Positions 52,624 through 60,488 of a stretch of 64,000 bases of DNA are shown piece by piece. The notes beneath the pieces were generated by a model, which had not been told where the DNA came from, did not search any database, and worked only from the letters and a program-made list of their open reading frames with translations. Source of the stretch: Elusimicrobia bacterium GWB2_63_22 (GTDB lineage Bacteria; Elusimicrobiota; Elusimicrobia; Elusimicrobiales; UBA9959); contig MGUA01000009.1 of assembly GCA_001799735.1 (NCBI GenBank), positions 33,315-97,314 on the forward strand, given 5' to 3'. Within the stretch, counting starts at the first letter, position 1. The number at the start of each line of letters is the position of its first letter. The translations under genes and the position numbers were made by a program.

Positions 52624-54765
52624 ATGAAATCATCCGCCGTTAACCTGGCGCTGGCCCTGCTGTGCTGCGCGGCGTCCCTGCCGGCGCGCGCCGCCATGGA
52701 GACGCCCAGGGCTTCAACCGTGGTCACCGACCGCGCCGGCCGGCCGCTGCGCTCCTACCTGGACGGTGGGGCCGACGCCGCCTGCGTGCCCCTTAAACTT
52801 GGGGAGATCTCGCCCTGGCTGGTGCTGGCCACGGTGGCGGCCGAGGATAAGCGTTTTTTCGCCCACCCGGGTGTGGACTTCCGCGCCGCGGCGCGGGCCT
52901 TTGCCCAGAACGCCAGCCGCGGCCGCACGGTTTCCGGCGCCTCCACCATAACCCAGCAGCTGGCGCGCGCCCTGCAGCCTCGCCCCCGCACCGTGTTCGG
53001 CAAGCTTAAAGAGATGTTCTCGGCCCTGCGGCTGGAGGCCGGGCACAGCAAGGAGGAGATCCTGGAGGCGTATTTTAACGGGGTCTCCTACGGGGCGCTC
53101 CTCACAGGGGCCGGCGCGGCCTCGCTGGACTATTTTGGCGTGCCAGCGGCCGACCTGAGCCCCGCCCAGGCGGCCCTGCTGGCCGGCATTCCCAAATCCC
53201 CGGTTAATTACGACCCGCGCCGCCACCACAAGGCGGCCGAAGACCGCCGCCGGCTGATCCTGCGCCGCATGTTCGACCTGGGCCTGCTGGACGCCGAGAC
53301 CTACCGCCTGGCGCTGGCGGAAAGAACAACGGCCAGGCAGAAAGAAAGTTTTTTCAGCGCGCCCCACTTTGCCGACCAGGCGCTGCGGCGCGCCCCGGCC
53401 GGCGGCATCGTGGCCACCACGCTGGACAGCCGCGCGCAGGAGGCTGCCGCGCGGGCTCTTAACAGTCACCTGGCCGGCCTGGCCGGGCGCAACCATGTTA
53501 AGAACGGGGCCGTGCTGGTGCTGGATAACGCCACCGGCGGCGTGCTGGCCTGGGTAGGGTCCAACGATTTTTTCGACGGGGTCAATAACGGCCAGGTGGA
53601 CGGGGTTGTCTCCCGCCGCCAGCCGGGGTCGGCGCTTAAGCCGTTTCTCTACGCCCTGGCTCTTTCAAAAGGCGCCCGGGCTTCCGACCTGCTGGACGAT
53701 TCCCCGCTCTCCGCCGCCGGCGGCCACGCCCCGGAAAATTACGACCGCTCCTGGCATGGCCGGGTGCGCCTGCGCCAGGCGCTGGCCTGTTCGTATAACG
53801 TGCCGGCGGTGCGGCTGGCGCAGCGCGCCGGCGTGCCGGACCTGCTGGCCAAGCTGAGGGATTTCGGTTTCGCCTCGCTGGACAAGCCGGCCGATTTTTA
53901 CGGCGAGGGCCTGGCGCTGGGCAACGGCGAGGTGACGCTGCTGGAGCTGACCGCGGCCTACGCGGCGCTGGCGCGCGGCGGCATCTGGCTGCCGGCGCGG
54001 CTTACGCCGGGGGAACCGGCGCAGGCCCGCCGGGCCATAGGCCGGGCCGAGGCCTATATCGTCACCAATATCCTTTCGGACAACTCCGCCCGCGCGCCGG
54101 CTTTCGGCGCGGATTCTGCCTTCAACCTGCCCTTCGAACTGGCGGCCAAGACCGGCACCACCAAGGATTACCGCGACAACTGGGCTGTGGGTTACACGCC
54201 CGAATGGACGGTGGGCGTGTGGGTGGGGAATTTCAGCGGCGCGCCCATGCGCCGGGTCTCCGGCATAACCGGCGCGGCGCCCGTATTAAAGGAAGTCGCG
54301 CTGGCGCTTAAAAAACTTTACGGCTCCACGCCGTTCAGGCGGCCGCCGGGCATAAAGACCGCCCGGGTTTGCCCCGTCTCCGGCCAGCCCCCTTCGCAGT
54401 TCTGCCCTTCCTCCATGGAGGAGGTGTACACCGCGGCGCGCCTGCCCTCCGGCCAATGCGCCGAGCATCGGCCGCCCGAGGCCGCGCCTCTCCGCCCGGC
54501 TGGAAAGCCCTCGGTAAAATTCCCGTCGGAAGGGGATGTCTTTCGGCTGGACCCGCAGACGCCGCGCGCGTCGCAGGCCCTTTTTTTCAGGGCCGGGGAG
54601 AAGGAGGGGGAGATCGCCTGGACGGTGGACGGCAGGGAGCTGGCGGAACGCGGCGACGGCGTCGCCTGGCCCCTGGCGCCCGGGGCGCATAGCGTGAGCT
54701 TTACTCTCTCCCGCGGCACAGAAACCGTGCGGTCCCGCCCGGTGCGGTTTGGCGTGGTGGAGTGA
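52624..54765 (+). CDS. pbpC: Penicillin-binding protein 1C
   Basis: 713 residues from ATG 52624; any earlier in-frame start would sit upstream of the -10 boxes. Signal/anchor helix 1-24. Glycosyltransferase GT51: E74 in AAEDKRFFAHPGVD and the STITQQLAR motif. Transpeptidase: S336-x-x-K339 in PGSALKPF, S390-Y-N392, K509-T-G511. A C-terminal BiPBP_C domain (CPVSGQPPSQFCPSSMEE), typical of PBP1C rather than PBP1A/B, completes it. In proteobacteria pbpC is usually next to the alpha-2-macroglobulin gene; here the two are about 18 kb apart. Confidence 0.92.
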   Translation: MKSSAVNLALALLCCAASLPARAAMETPRASTVVTDRAGRPLRSYLDGGADAACVPLKLGEISPWLVLATVAAEDKRFFAHPGVDFRAAARAFAQNASRGRTVSGASTITQQLARALQPRPRTVFGKLKEMFSALRLEAGHSKEEILEAYFNGVSYGALLTGAGAASLDYFGVPAADLSPAQAALLAGIPKSPVNYDPRRHHKAAEDRRRLILRRMFDLGLLDAETYRLALAERTTARQKESFFSAPHFADQALRRAPAGGIVATTLDSRAQEAAARALNSHLAGLAGRNHVKNGAVLVLDNATGGVLAWVGSNDFFDGVNNGQVDGVVSRRQPGSALKPFLYALALSKGARASDLLDDSPLSAAGGHAPENYDRSWHGRVRLRQALACSYNVPAVRLAQRAGVPDLLAKLRDFGFASLDKPADFYGEGLALGNGEVTLLELTAAYAALARGGIWLPARLTPGEPAQARRAIGRAEAYIVTNILSDNSARAPAFGADSAFNLPFELAAKTGTTKDYRDNWAVGYTPEWTVGVWVGNFSGAPMRRVSGITGAAPVLKEVALALKKLYGSTPFRRPPGIKTARVCPVSGQPPSQFCPSSMEEVYTAARLPSGQCAEHRPPEAAPLRPAGKPSVKFPSEGDVFRLDPQTPRASQALFFRAGEKEGEIAWTVDGRELAERGDGVAWPLAPGAHSVSFTLSRGTETVRSRPVRFGVVE

Positions 54766-54783
54766 TGTTTTAAAGGTATAAAT

Positions 54784-54816
54784 AAAAAACCCCCGGGCGG
54801 CCGGGGGTTTTTTTTA
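54784..54816. terminator. Bidirectional terminator
   Basis: CCCCCGG-GCGG-CCGGGGG with A-run before and T-run after, between convergent pbpC and the second protease gene. Confidence 0.88.
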
Positions 54817-54825
54817 TGGCCGGGT

Positions 54826-55773
54826 TTAGTTGAGTTCGGGGGCCACGGTCTTGAGCAGCTCGAAGGCCGGGGCGGCCTTGGCTACGGTCACGCTGCCCTC
54901 CGCCCGGGCCAGGGCGGCCTTGGTGAAGGGGGAAGTGATGGCGGAAAGCTTGGTCACGTCCTCGCCGCGGCAGCCCGTGGAGGGGCACACGTTGGAGACG
55001 GAGCAGCCGTCCTTGTACACGTAGTCGTTCTCGCCGCGCACCAGGATGCCCTCTATCACGCCGGTCCGGGCGTTGAACACCGCGGAGCCGGAGTTGCCGC
55101 CGTAGGTGTCGAGGTTGGCCACATAGTAGCCCTTGGGCGAGGCGTCGCGCACGGTGGCGCCGCCGGCCACTTTGGTGGGCAGGCCGGCCGGGTGGCCGAT
55201 GACCACAAGTTCGTCGCCGTTCTTAACGGTGTCGGCGGTGTTATATTTGAGCGGCTCATGGCCGGTAACTTTGCGGTCCAGGCGGATCAGCGCCCAGTCG
55301 GCGCCGGTGCCCACCTGCTCGCGGCCTATCAGCTGCGCGCAGCCGTAAACGTCGGAGGACGGAACGCTTTCGGGCATGACGCCCTTGGCCTTTACGGCGA
55401 AGCCGAACACGAACTTGGTGTCCTTGCAGGCGTCTTCGCTCTTAACGCAGTGGCCGGCGGTCATGATGATGTCGGGGGCGACCAGGGAGCCGGAGCAGAA
55501 GGCGCCGGTGACCTGTTCGTAGAAGGGCTCTTCCTTGCAGAGGCCGTAGCCGTCGGCGTAGGATTCGGTGGTGAGGAACGCCTTGGGGCCGTTAACATAC
55601 ACGTCGCCGGCCTGGAACAGGCCCACGGTGGAGTCCGCCAGTTTGAGCAGGCGGGCGTCGGAAACCTGGTAGATGTCCAGGCGGTCGTCGGAACCGTAAA
55701 TTACTTTATCGGAAGAGGAAGCGGCGCCGGCGCAGAGCGCCACTACCGCGGTTAACAAAGCTATTTTCTTCAT
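54826..55773 (-). CDS. Secreted trypsin-like serine protease (paralogue)
   Basis: 315 residues, signal peptide 1-19. Triad H108 (MTAGHC), D159 (GADWALIRL) and S228 (YGGNSGSAV). Similar throughout to the protease at 26310-27308, including KVIYGSDDR, VVIGHPAGLP and GEDVTK, so the two arose by duplication. Cysteines around residues 79-145 and 256-268 (GCSVSNVCPSTGC) suggest disulfides. GGAGG before ATG 55773 is the ribosome binding site. A perfect dyad upstream (55801-55820) may be its operator. Confidence 0.9.
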   Translation of the reverse strand: MKKIALLTAVVALCAGAASSSDKVIYGSDDRLDIYQVSDARLLKLADSTVGLFQAGDVYVNGPKAFLTTESYADGYGLCKEEPFYEQVTGAFCSGSLVAPDIIMTAGHCVKSEDACKDTKFVFGFAVKAKGVMPESVPSSDVYGCAQLIGREQVGTGADWALIRLDRKVTGHEPLKYNTADTVKNGDELVVIGHPAGLPTKVAGGATVRDASPKGYYVANLDTYGGNSGSAVFNARTGVIEGILVRGENDYVYKDGCSVSNVCPSTGCRGEDVTKLSAITSPFTKAALARAEGSVTVAKAAPAFELLKTVAPELN

Positions 55774-55800
55774 GTGTTGCCTCCGGTCAATTGACTATTG

Positions 55801-55820
55801 TCAGATTAAACCTAATCTGA
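55801..55820. promoter_or_regulatory. Operator-like dyad upstream of the second protease
   Basis: TCAGATTA-AACC-TAATCTGA, perfect 8-bp arms, centred 37 bp upstream of the protease ATG at 55773. Size and spacing fit a homodimeric repressor site. Confidence 0.5.
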
Positions 55821-55835
55821 CCCGCCGAGGCAAGC

Positions 55836-55920
55836 AAAAAATAGGGACAGCGCCCTATTTATGCGGGGCGCGTATAGTAATAGTTCGCTATGGGGAAATA
55901 GGGCGCTGTCCCTATTTTTT
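55836..55920. repeat. REP-like hairpin element E3
   Basis: Perfect 25-bp arms (55836-55860 and 55896-55920) containing TAGGGACAGCGCCCTATTT, with a 35-nt loop. The right arm runs over the 3' end of lexA and contains its stop codon. Confidence 0.88.
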
Positions 55921-56568
55921 TATGACGGCGACGGCTTTGCCGTTGATGAGGAAGTCGTCGTCGGGGTGCAGATAGATGGGCTCGTAGTCGTGGGAAGAGT
56001 CGGCCTTCAGGATCACCTGGCCGTTGGCCCGGTCGTCGATGAAGCGCTTGATTGTGGCCTTGTTGTCTATGATGGCCAGCACAATATCGTTATTGGCCGG
56101 CACGCGCTTGTTGCTGTCTATCACCACGTAGTCGCCGTCCTCTATCTTCTTGCCGCCTATCTCGGCGCGGTTCATGGACGTGCCGCTGGTCTTGAGGGCG
56201 TAGAGGCCGGCCGGGGTGGAGCGGCCGATCAGGCGTCCGGAGACGCGCAGGAAGCCCTCGAAGTTCTGTTCGGCGTAGATGGTAGCGGGGCCGCAGTTCG
56301 CCATGCCGATTATGGGGATTGAGAAGAGGGAGGAAGCTTCTTTCAGCAGGCCGCTGGCCAGGCCCGGCAGCAGGGAGGCCTTCTCCATCATGCCCTTCGC
56401 GCGGTCTATGGTGAAGAAGCCCTTCTTCTCCAGCTGCAGGAGGTGATGCTTTATCTTCTGGGGGGATTCCTGCGGCAGGCCTATGGCGGCGGCCATCTCG
56501 CGCAGGCTGAACTGCGCCAGATTGTTGGCCTTGGAAAGATTCAGGAGCTTCTCTTGTATAGGATGCAT
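55912..56568 (-). CDS. lexA: LexA-like SOS repressor
   Basis: 218 residues. N-terminal winged helix (LREMAAAIGLPQESPQKIKH), then a S24 peptidase domain: nucleophile S131 in GTSMNRA and general base K174 in ATIKRF. The cleavage site is probably C92-G93 in MANCGPA, instead of the usual Ala-Gly. It lies divergent from recA, the classic SOS pairing. The last residues and stop are supplied by REP-like element E3. TTGACT-17-TATCCT ends 6 nt before ATG 56568 and there is no Shine-Dalgarno, so it is probably leaderless. Confidence 0.88.
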   Translation of the reverse strand: MHPIQEKLLNLSKANNLAQFSLREMAAAIGLPQESPQKIKHHLLQLEKKGFFTIDRAKGMMEKASLLPGLASGLLKEASSLFSIPIIGMANCGPATIYAEQNFEGFLRVSGRLIGRSTPAGLYALKTSGTSMNRAEIGGKKIEDGDYVVIDSNKRVPANNDIVLAIIDNKATIKRFIDDRANGQVILKADSSHDYEPIYLHPDDDFLINGKAVAVIKK

Positions 56569-56574
56569 ATATAA

Positions 56575-56603
56575 AGGATAATATATTATATCGCTAAAGT
56601 CAA
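56575..56603 (-). promoter_or_regulatory. lexA promoter (leaderless type)
   Basis: -35 TTGACT (56603-56598), 17 bp, -10 TATCCT (56580-56575), then exactly 6 nt to ATG 56568. TATAAT at 56590-56585 is an alternative. Confidence 0.6.
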
Positions 56604-56617
56604 TATCTCCTTAATAC

Positions 56618-56646
56618 TTGACAGATGGCCGGGAATCTTCTATACT
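56618..56646 (+). promoter_or_regulatory. recA promoter
   Basis: TTGACA (56618-56623), 17 bp, TATACT (56641-56646). The start would be about 56653, giving a leader of about 135 nt. The leader holds ATGTTAACAT (56691-56700) and a small hairpin CCCGACA-CTACGC-TGTCGGG (56717-56736). The two promoters face away from each other over about 15 bp. Confidence 0.75.
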
Positions 56647-56787
56647 AGCTGGGAATAGCGCAGGTTGCTGGTCTCTAATGCGGCGGTAAAATGTTAACAT
56701 AATATTCCCCGCCACCCCGACACTACGCTGTCGGGTTGAGGTTGTAGACTATTCGGGTAAGAAAATTTAACGGAGGTTACGAAACAT

Positions 56788-57876
56788 ATGTCCAACGACG
56801 AAAAGAACAAGGCGCTCGAAGCCGCACTTGCGCAGATAGAGAAGAGCTACGGCAAAGAAGCCATCATGAAGATGGGCGAGCGGGCCGCCAACATGAAGAT
56901 AGAGACCATCCCCACCGGCGCGCTGTCGCTGGACCTGGCGCTGGGCATTGGCGGGCTGCCCCGCGGCCGCGTGATAGAGATCTACGGCCCGGAATCTTCC
57001 GGCAAGACCACGCTGACGCTGCACGTCATCGCCGAGGCGCAGAAAAAAGGCGGCATGGCGGCCTTCATAGACGCCGAGCACGCGCTGGACCCGGTGTACG
57101 CGCAGAAGCTGGGCGTGGACGTGGACAACCTCCTGATCTCCCAGCCCGACTCCGGCGAGCAGGCGCTGGAGATCTGCGAAAAACTGGTGCGCTCCGGCGC
57201 GCTGGACATTATCGTCATAGACTCGGTCGCCGCGCTGGTGCCCAAGGCCGAGATAGAAGGCGAGATGGGCGACCTGCACGTCGGCCTGCAGGCCCGGCTG
57301 ATGAGCCAGGCGCTGCGCAAGCTTACCTCCATCGTGTCCTCCACCAAAACCTCCGTCATGTTCATCAACCAGCTGCGCCACAAGATCGGCGTGATGTTCG
57401 GCAACCCCGAAACCACGCCGGGCGGCCTGGCGCTCAAGTTCTACTCCTCGGTGCGCCTGGACATCCGCAAGATAGAGACCATCAAGTCCGCCGATGTGGT
57501 TACCGGCGCGCGCATAAGGGTGAAGGTAGTGAAGAACAAAGTGGCGCCTCCCTACCGCCAGGCCGAGTTCGAAATGGTCAACGGCGAGGGCATTTCCACC
57601 GAGGGCTGCCTGCTGGACATGGGCGTGGAGACCGGCCTGCTGGAAAAATCCGGCACTTGGTATATCTATAAGGGCGACCGCATAGGCCAGGGTCGCGAGA
57701 ACGCCAGGACCTATCTGAAGACCAACAAGAACGTGGCGCTTGAGATAGAGACCGAGCTGCGCAGCCGCTTCCTCACGCCCGGGCTGAAGCCCGGCCTGAT
57801 GAACGTCACGCCCGCGGCGGCGGCCGCCAAGGCGGCGGAAAAAGCCGAGCGCAAAGAAAAGTACGCCAGGAAATAG
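56788..57876 (+). CDS. recA: Recombinase A
   Basis: 362 residues, typical for RecA. Walker A GPESSGKT (67-74), [42 protein letters not shown] Walker B, and the L2 loop ending in [22 protein letters not shown]. It carries out strand exchange and activates LexA self-cleavage. GGAGG upstream of ATG 56788 is the ribosome binding site. XerC/D-type recombinase follows directly. Confidence 0.98.
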   Translation: MSNDEKNKALEAALAQIEKSYGKEAIMKMGERAANMKIETIPTGALSLDLALGIGGLPRGRVIEIYGPESSGKTTLTLHVIAEAQKKGGMAAFIDAEHALDPVYAQKLGVDVDNLLISQPDSGEQALEICEKLVRSGALDIIVIDSVAALVPKAEIEGEMGDLHVGLQARLMSQALRKLTSIVSSTKTSVMFINQLRHKIGVMFGNPETTPGGLALKFYSSVRLDIRKIETIKSADVVTGARIRVKVVKNKVAPPYRQAEFEMVNGEGISTEGCLLDMGVETGLLEKSGTWYIYKGDRIGQGRENARTYLKTNKNVALEIETELRSRFLTPGLKPGLMNVTPAAAAAKAAEKAERKEKYARK

Positions 57877-58764
57877 ATGCGACCTTTAGCGGCGGATTTC
57901 TCGCGTTACCTGGGGATGGAGCGGGGCCTGGCAAAAAACACCTGCCTCGCCTACTCCGGGGACGTGGAAGCCTTCCTGGCCTACTGCGAGGCCAGGAAGA
58001 CCGACCCCGCCATAGCCGAGGCGACGTTCGTGGAGGGCTACCTGTGGTCCCTTAAAAAGGACCGCGGGCTCGGCCCGGCCTCCATCTTCCGCAAGACCGA
58101 GGCGCTCAGGGCCTTCTACCGCTACCTGCGGCTGGAAGGCAAGGCGCAGAAAGATCCCACCGCTAATTTCCGCGCTCCCAAACTGCCGCGCAAAGTGCCG
58201 CGCTTCCTGGACCGCCGCGACACCGAGAAGCTGCTCGGTTTCCCGGCGGGGCAGGCCTTCGCCCATATCCGCGCGGCCGCGGCCATAGAGCTGCTCTACG
58301 CCAGCGGCATGCGGGTGTCGGAGCTGCTGGGCCTGCGGCTGGAGTCGGTGAATTTCCAGCAGGGCTGGCTGCGCGTCTTCGGCAAGGGCGCCAAGGAGCG
58401 CATGGTGCCGGTCAACGCCGCCGCGCTGGGCCGCCTGAAGGAATACCTGGAGGCCAGGCAGCTCAAGTTCGGCGGCCGGGCGGTGGCCGACGAGCTGTTC
58501 CTTAACCGTTCCGGAGTTAAACTCAGCCGCCAGCAGATTTGGAAGGACATAGTGGCCTACGGCCGCGAAGCGGGGGTGGAGATAAAGCCGCACCCGCACC
58601 TGTTCCGCCACACTTTCGCCAGCCACCTGGTACAGGGCGGGGCCGACCTGCGCTCCGTGCAGGAGATGCTGGGCCACGCCAGCCTGAACACCACCCAGAT
58701 CTACGCCCATGTAGACAAGGGCGACGTAAAGCGCGCCCACGACAAATACCACCCCGACAAGTAG
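57877..58764 (+). CDS. Tyrosine recombinase, XerC/XerD type
   Basis: 295 residues, usual Xer length, with N-terminal SAM-like and C-terminal catalytic domains. Catalytic residues: R146 (GMRVSEL), K170 (FGKGAKERMVP), H241-x-x-R244 (HLFRHTF), H267 (LGHASL) and Y276 (IYAHV). Most likely the chromosome dimer-resolving recombinase at dif; XerC or XerD cannot be told apart here. ATG immediately follows the recA stop, so both are one transcript. Not part of a mobile element. Confidence 0.9.
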   Translation: MRPLAADFSRYLGMERGLAKNTCLAYSGDVEAFLAYCEARKTDPAIAEATFVEGYLWSLKKDRGLGPASIFRKTEALRAFYRYLRLEGKAQKDPTANFRAPKLPRKVPRFLDRRDTEKLLGFPAGQAFAHIRAAAAIELLYASGMRVSELLGLRLESVNFQQGWLRVFGKGAKERMVPVNAAALGRLKEYLEARQLKFGGRAVADELFLNRSGVKLSRQQIWKDIVAYGREAGVEIKPHPHLFRHTFASHLVQGGADLRSVQEMLGHASLNTTQIYAHVDKGDVKRAHDKYHPDK

Positions 58765-58770
58765 AAGGCA

Positions 58771-58853
58771 GGGGACGCTGATGACTATATGACTATTTCC
58801 CGCAACGCGTGCTGGAGTTAGTAGCAATTAGGAATATAGTCATCAGCGTCCCC
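58771..58853. repeat. REP-like hairpin element E4
   Basis: Perfect 20-bp arms GGGGACGCTGATGACTATAT (58771-58790) and complement (58834-58853). The tail is the doublet ATGACTAT-ATGACTAT, analogous to E1. Confidence 0.88.
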
Positions 58854-58906
58854 TCCCTACAATTTCTATAATATAACGGTGGCCCCCGCGGGCCGCGCAT
58901 GACCTT

Positions 58907-60460
58907 ATGATAGAAGACCAGAACGATATTTTCGACTCACGCATAAAGCAGCACGACAGGCACCGCTTCGAGATCAAGCTGGACATCGACCTGGACGCCA
59001 CGGCCCGGAGCTCCTACGAAGTAGAGACCTACTTCTTCGTGCCGCGGGCGCTCAACGTGGGCCCGCACAATTACAAGAAAGAGAATTTCTACAATTCCAG
59101 TCAGCGCTACATCCGCTTCCGCACGCCCAAGATGAGCCTGGGCAAGGTCTGCGACCCGGCGCTGGCCACCTCGCCGCTCAACCGCGTACGCCAGGACCTG
59201 TCGCGGGTGCTGGCCGGGGATGGGGGCCAGGAACTCTCCGACAAGATCTGCGGCGAATTCCGCCTGCTGGGCTGCATTATCCGCGGCGAGCTGCGCGACT
59301 ACGTAAAGATCTTCGTGGACGGGCTGGTCACTTACGGGGGCGCCGTGCCGGCTGCGCAGCGCAGGCTCTTCGTGGGCGAAGGCCTGGAGAATTTCCTCGG
59401 CGACCTCAAGAGGCTGGAGACCGCGCTGTCCTCCCTTAAAGCCGAGGTCTCGGACCCGGCCGTGCCGCTGAAGATCCGCGAGACCGCCGCTTTCTTCGAC
59501 GAGTACGTCAGCCTGCTGCTGGAGGAGTACCTGACCTCGCTGCTCGAGGCCCTGCGCGGGAACCCGGGCGCCAGGGAGCGCTTCGCCGACGTGGAGCGGG
59601 GCGTGCTGGCCATCGTGACGGCCCAGAGCCGTTACCGGCAGGCCATGAAGTATCCCTCGGTGCTCACGCCGGGCTCCTCCAACGAGACCATCATCTACCG
59701 CCGGGGCGTGCTGAAGAAGTTCATCTCCAGCGTGCTCTACCTCAAGGCCGAGTTCTCCGAGTGGGAGGGGCTGACGCAGGTGTTCTTCGGCCTGGCCGCC
59801 GGGAGCGCCATGCTGTTCGCCGTGCTGGTCACCCTGTTCTTCCAGCAGCGCTACGCCATGAACAGCATGCCCTTCGTGCTGGCCGTGGTGATCAGCTATA
59901 TCTTCAAGGACCGCATCAAGGACTGGCTCAAGCTGCTGTTCTCCAAGAGCCTCACCCGCTGGATCTCCGACCGCAAGATAGACATCCTGGACTCCTCCGG
60001 CGGCGGCGCGCGCATCGGCCTGCTCAAGGAGGCCTTCACCTTCATCTCGGACCGGGACATCCCGCCGGACATCGCCCGCCTGCGCCGCATAGACAATATT
60101 ACCTCGGTGGACGAGGAAGGCAAGCCGGAGCGCGTCTTCAAGTACAAGAAGGAGATCCTGCTCTATCCCGAGGTCATCATCAAGAGCCACGAGCGCCGCC
60201 GCGACCTCAACGACATCATGCGCTTCAATATCCGGGAACTGGTGGCGCAGGCCGATGACGCGGCCGTGGACTATCCCTACGTGGACCCGACCACCGGCGA
60301 CCTGCGCACGGCGGTCTGTTCGCGGGTCTACCACCTCAACCTGGTCCTGAAGTACACCTATTTCGACAAGGAAGAGCAGGTCACTATCCATTACGAACGC
60401 ATCAGAATAGTCGTCGGCAAGGACGGCATCGTGCGCCTGGAAGAGGTCCGGGTGGCCTAG
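58907..60460 (+). CDS. Conserved-looking protein with two central membrane helices
   Basis: 517 residues. A large N-terminal soluble part (1-285) rich in charged helices, two adjacent membrane spans (about 290-310 FFGLAAGSAMLFAVLVTLFF and 316-332), and a C-terminal soluble part containing VDEEGKPERVFKYKKEIL and PYVDPTTGDLRTAV. The two soluble parts probably lie on the same, cytoplasmic, side. I do not recognise the family. No clear ribosome binding site; TATAAT at 58867-58872 may be the -10. Confidence 0.7.
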   Translation: MIEDQNDIFDSRIKQHDRHRFEIKLDIDLDATARSSYEVETYFFVPRALNVGPHNYKKENFYNSSQRYIRFRTPKMSLGKVCDPALATSPLNRVRQDLSRVLAGDGGQELSDKICGEFRLLGCIIRGELRDYVKIFVDGLVTYGGAVPAAQRRLFVGEGLENFLGDLKRLETALSSLKAEVSDPAVPLKIRETAAFFDEYVSLLLEEYLTSLLEALRGNPGARERFADVERGVLAIVTAQSRYRQAMKYPSVLTPGSSNETIIYRRGVLKKFISSVLYLKAEFSEWEGLTQVFFGLAAGSAMLFAVLVTLFFQQRYAMNSMPFVLAVVISYIFKDRIKDWLKLLFSKSLTRWISDRKIDILDSSGGGARIGLLKEAFTFISDRDIPPDIARLRRIDNITSVDEEGKPERVFKYKKEILLYPEVIIKSHERRRDLNDIMRFNIRELVAQADDAAVDYPYVDPTTGDLRTAVCSRVYHLNLVLKYTYFDKEEQVTIHYERIRIVVGKDGIVRLEEVRVA

Positions 60461-60488
60461 CCGCTCCCCGCGAGGAGTTTTTTTGAAC

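Noticed and set aside
56691..56700. ATGTTAACAT as an SOS box
   Set aside because: A 10-bp AT-rich dyad lying downstream of the recA start and not repeated at lexA; too weak to call.
57877..58764. XerC/D-type recombinase as the integrase for the two cargo blocks
   Set aside because: It is coupled to recA, has housekeeping length and lies outside both blocks; nothing ties it to them.
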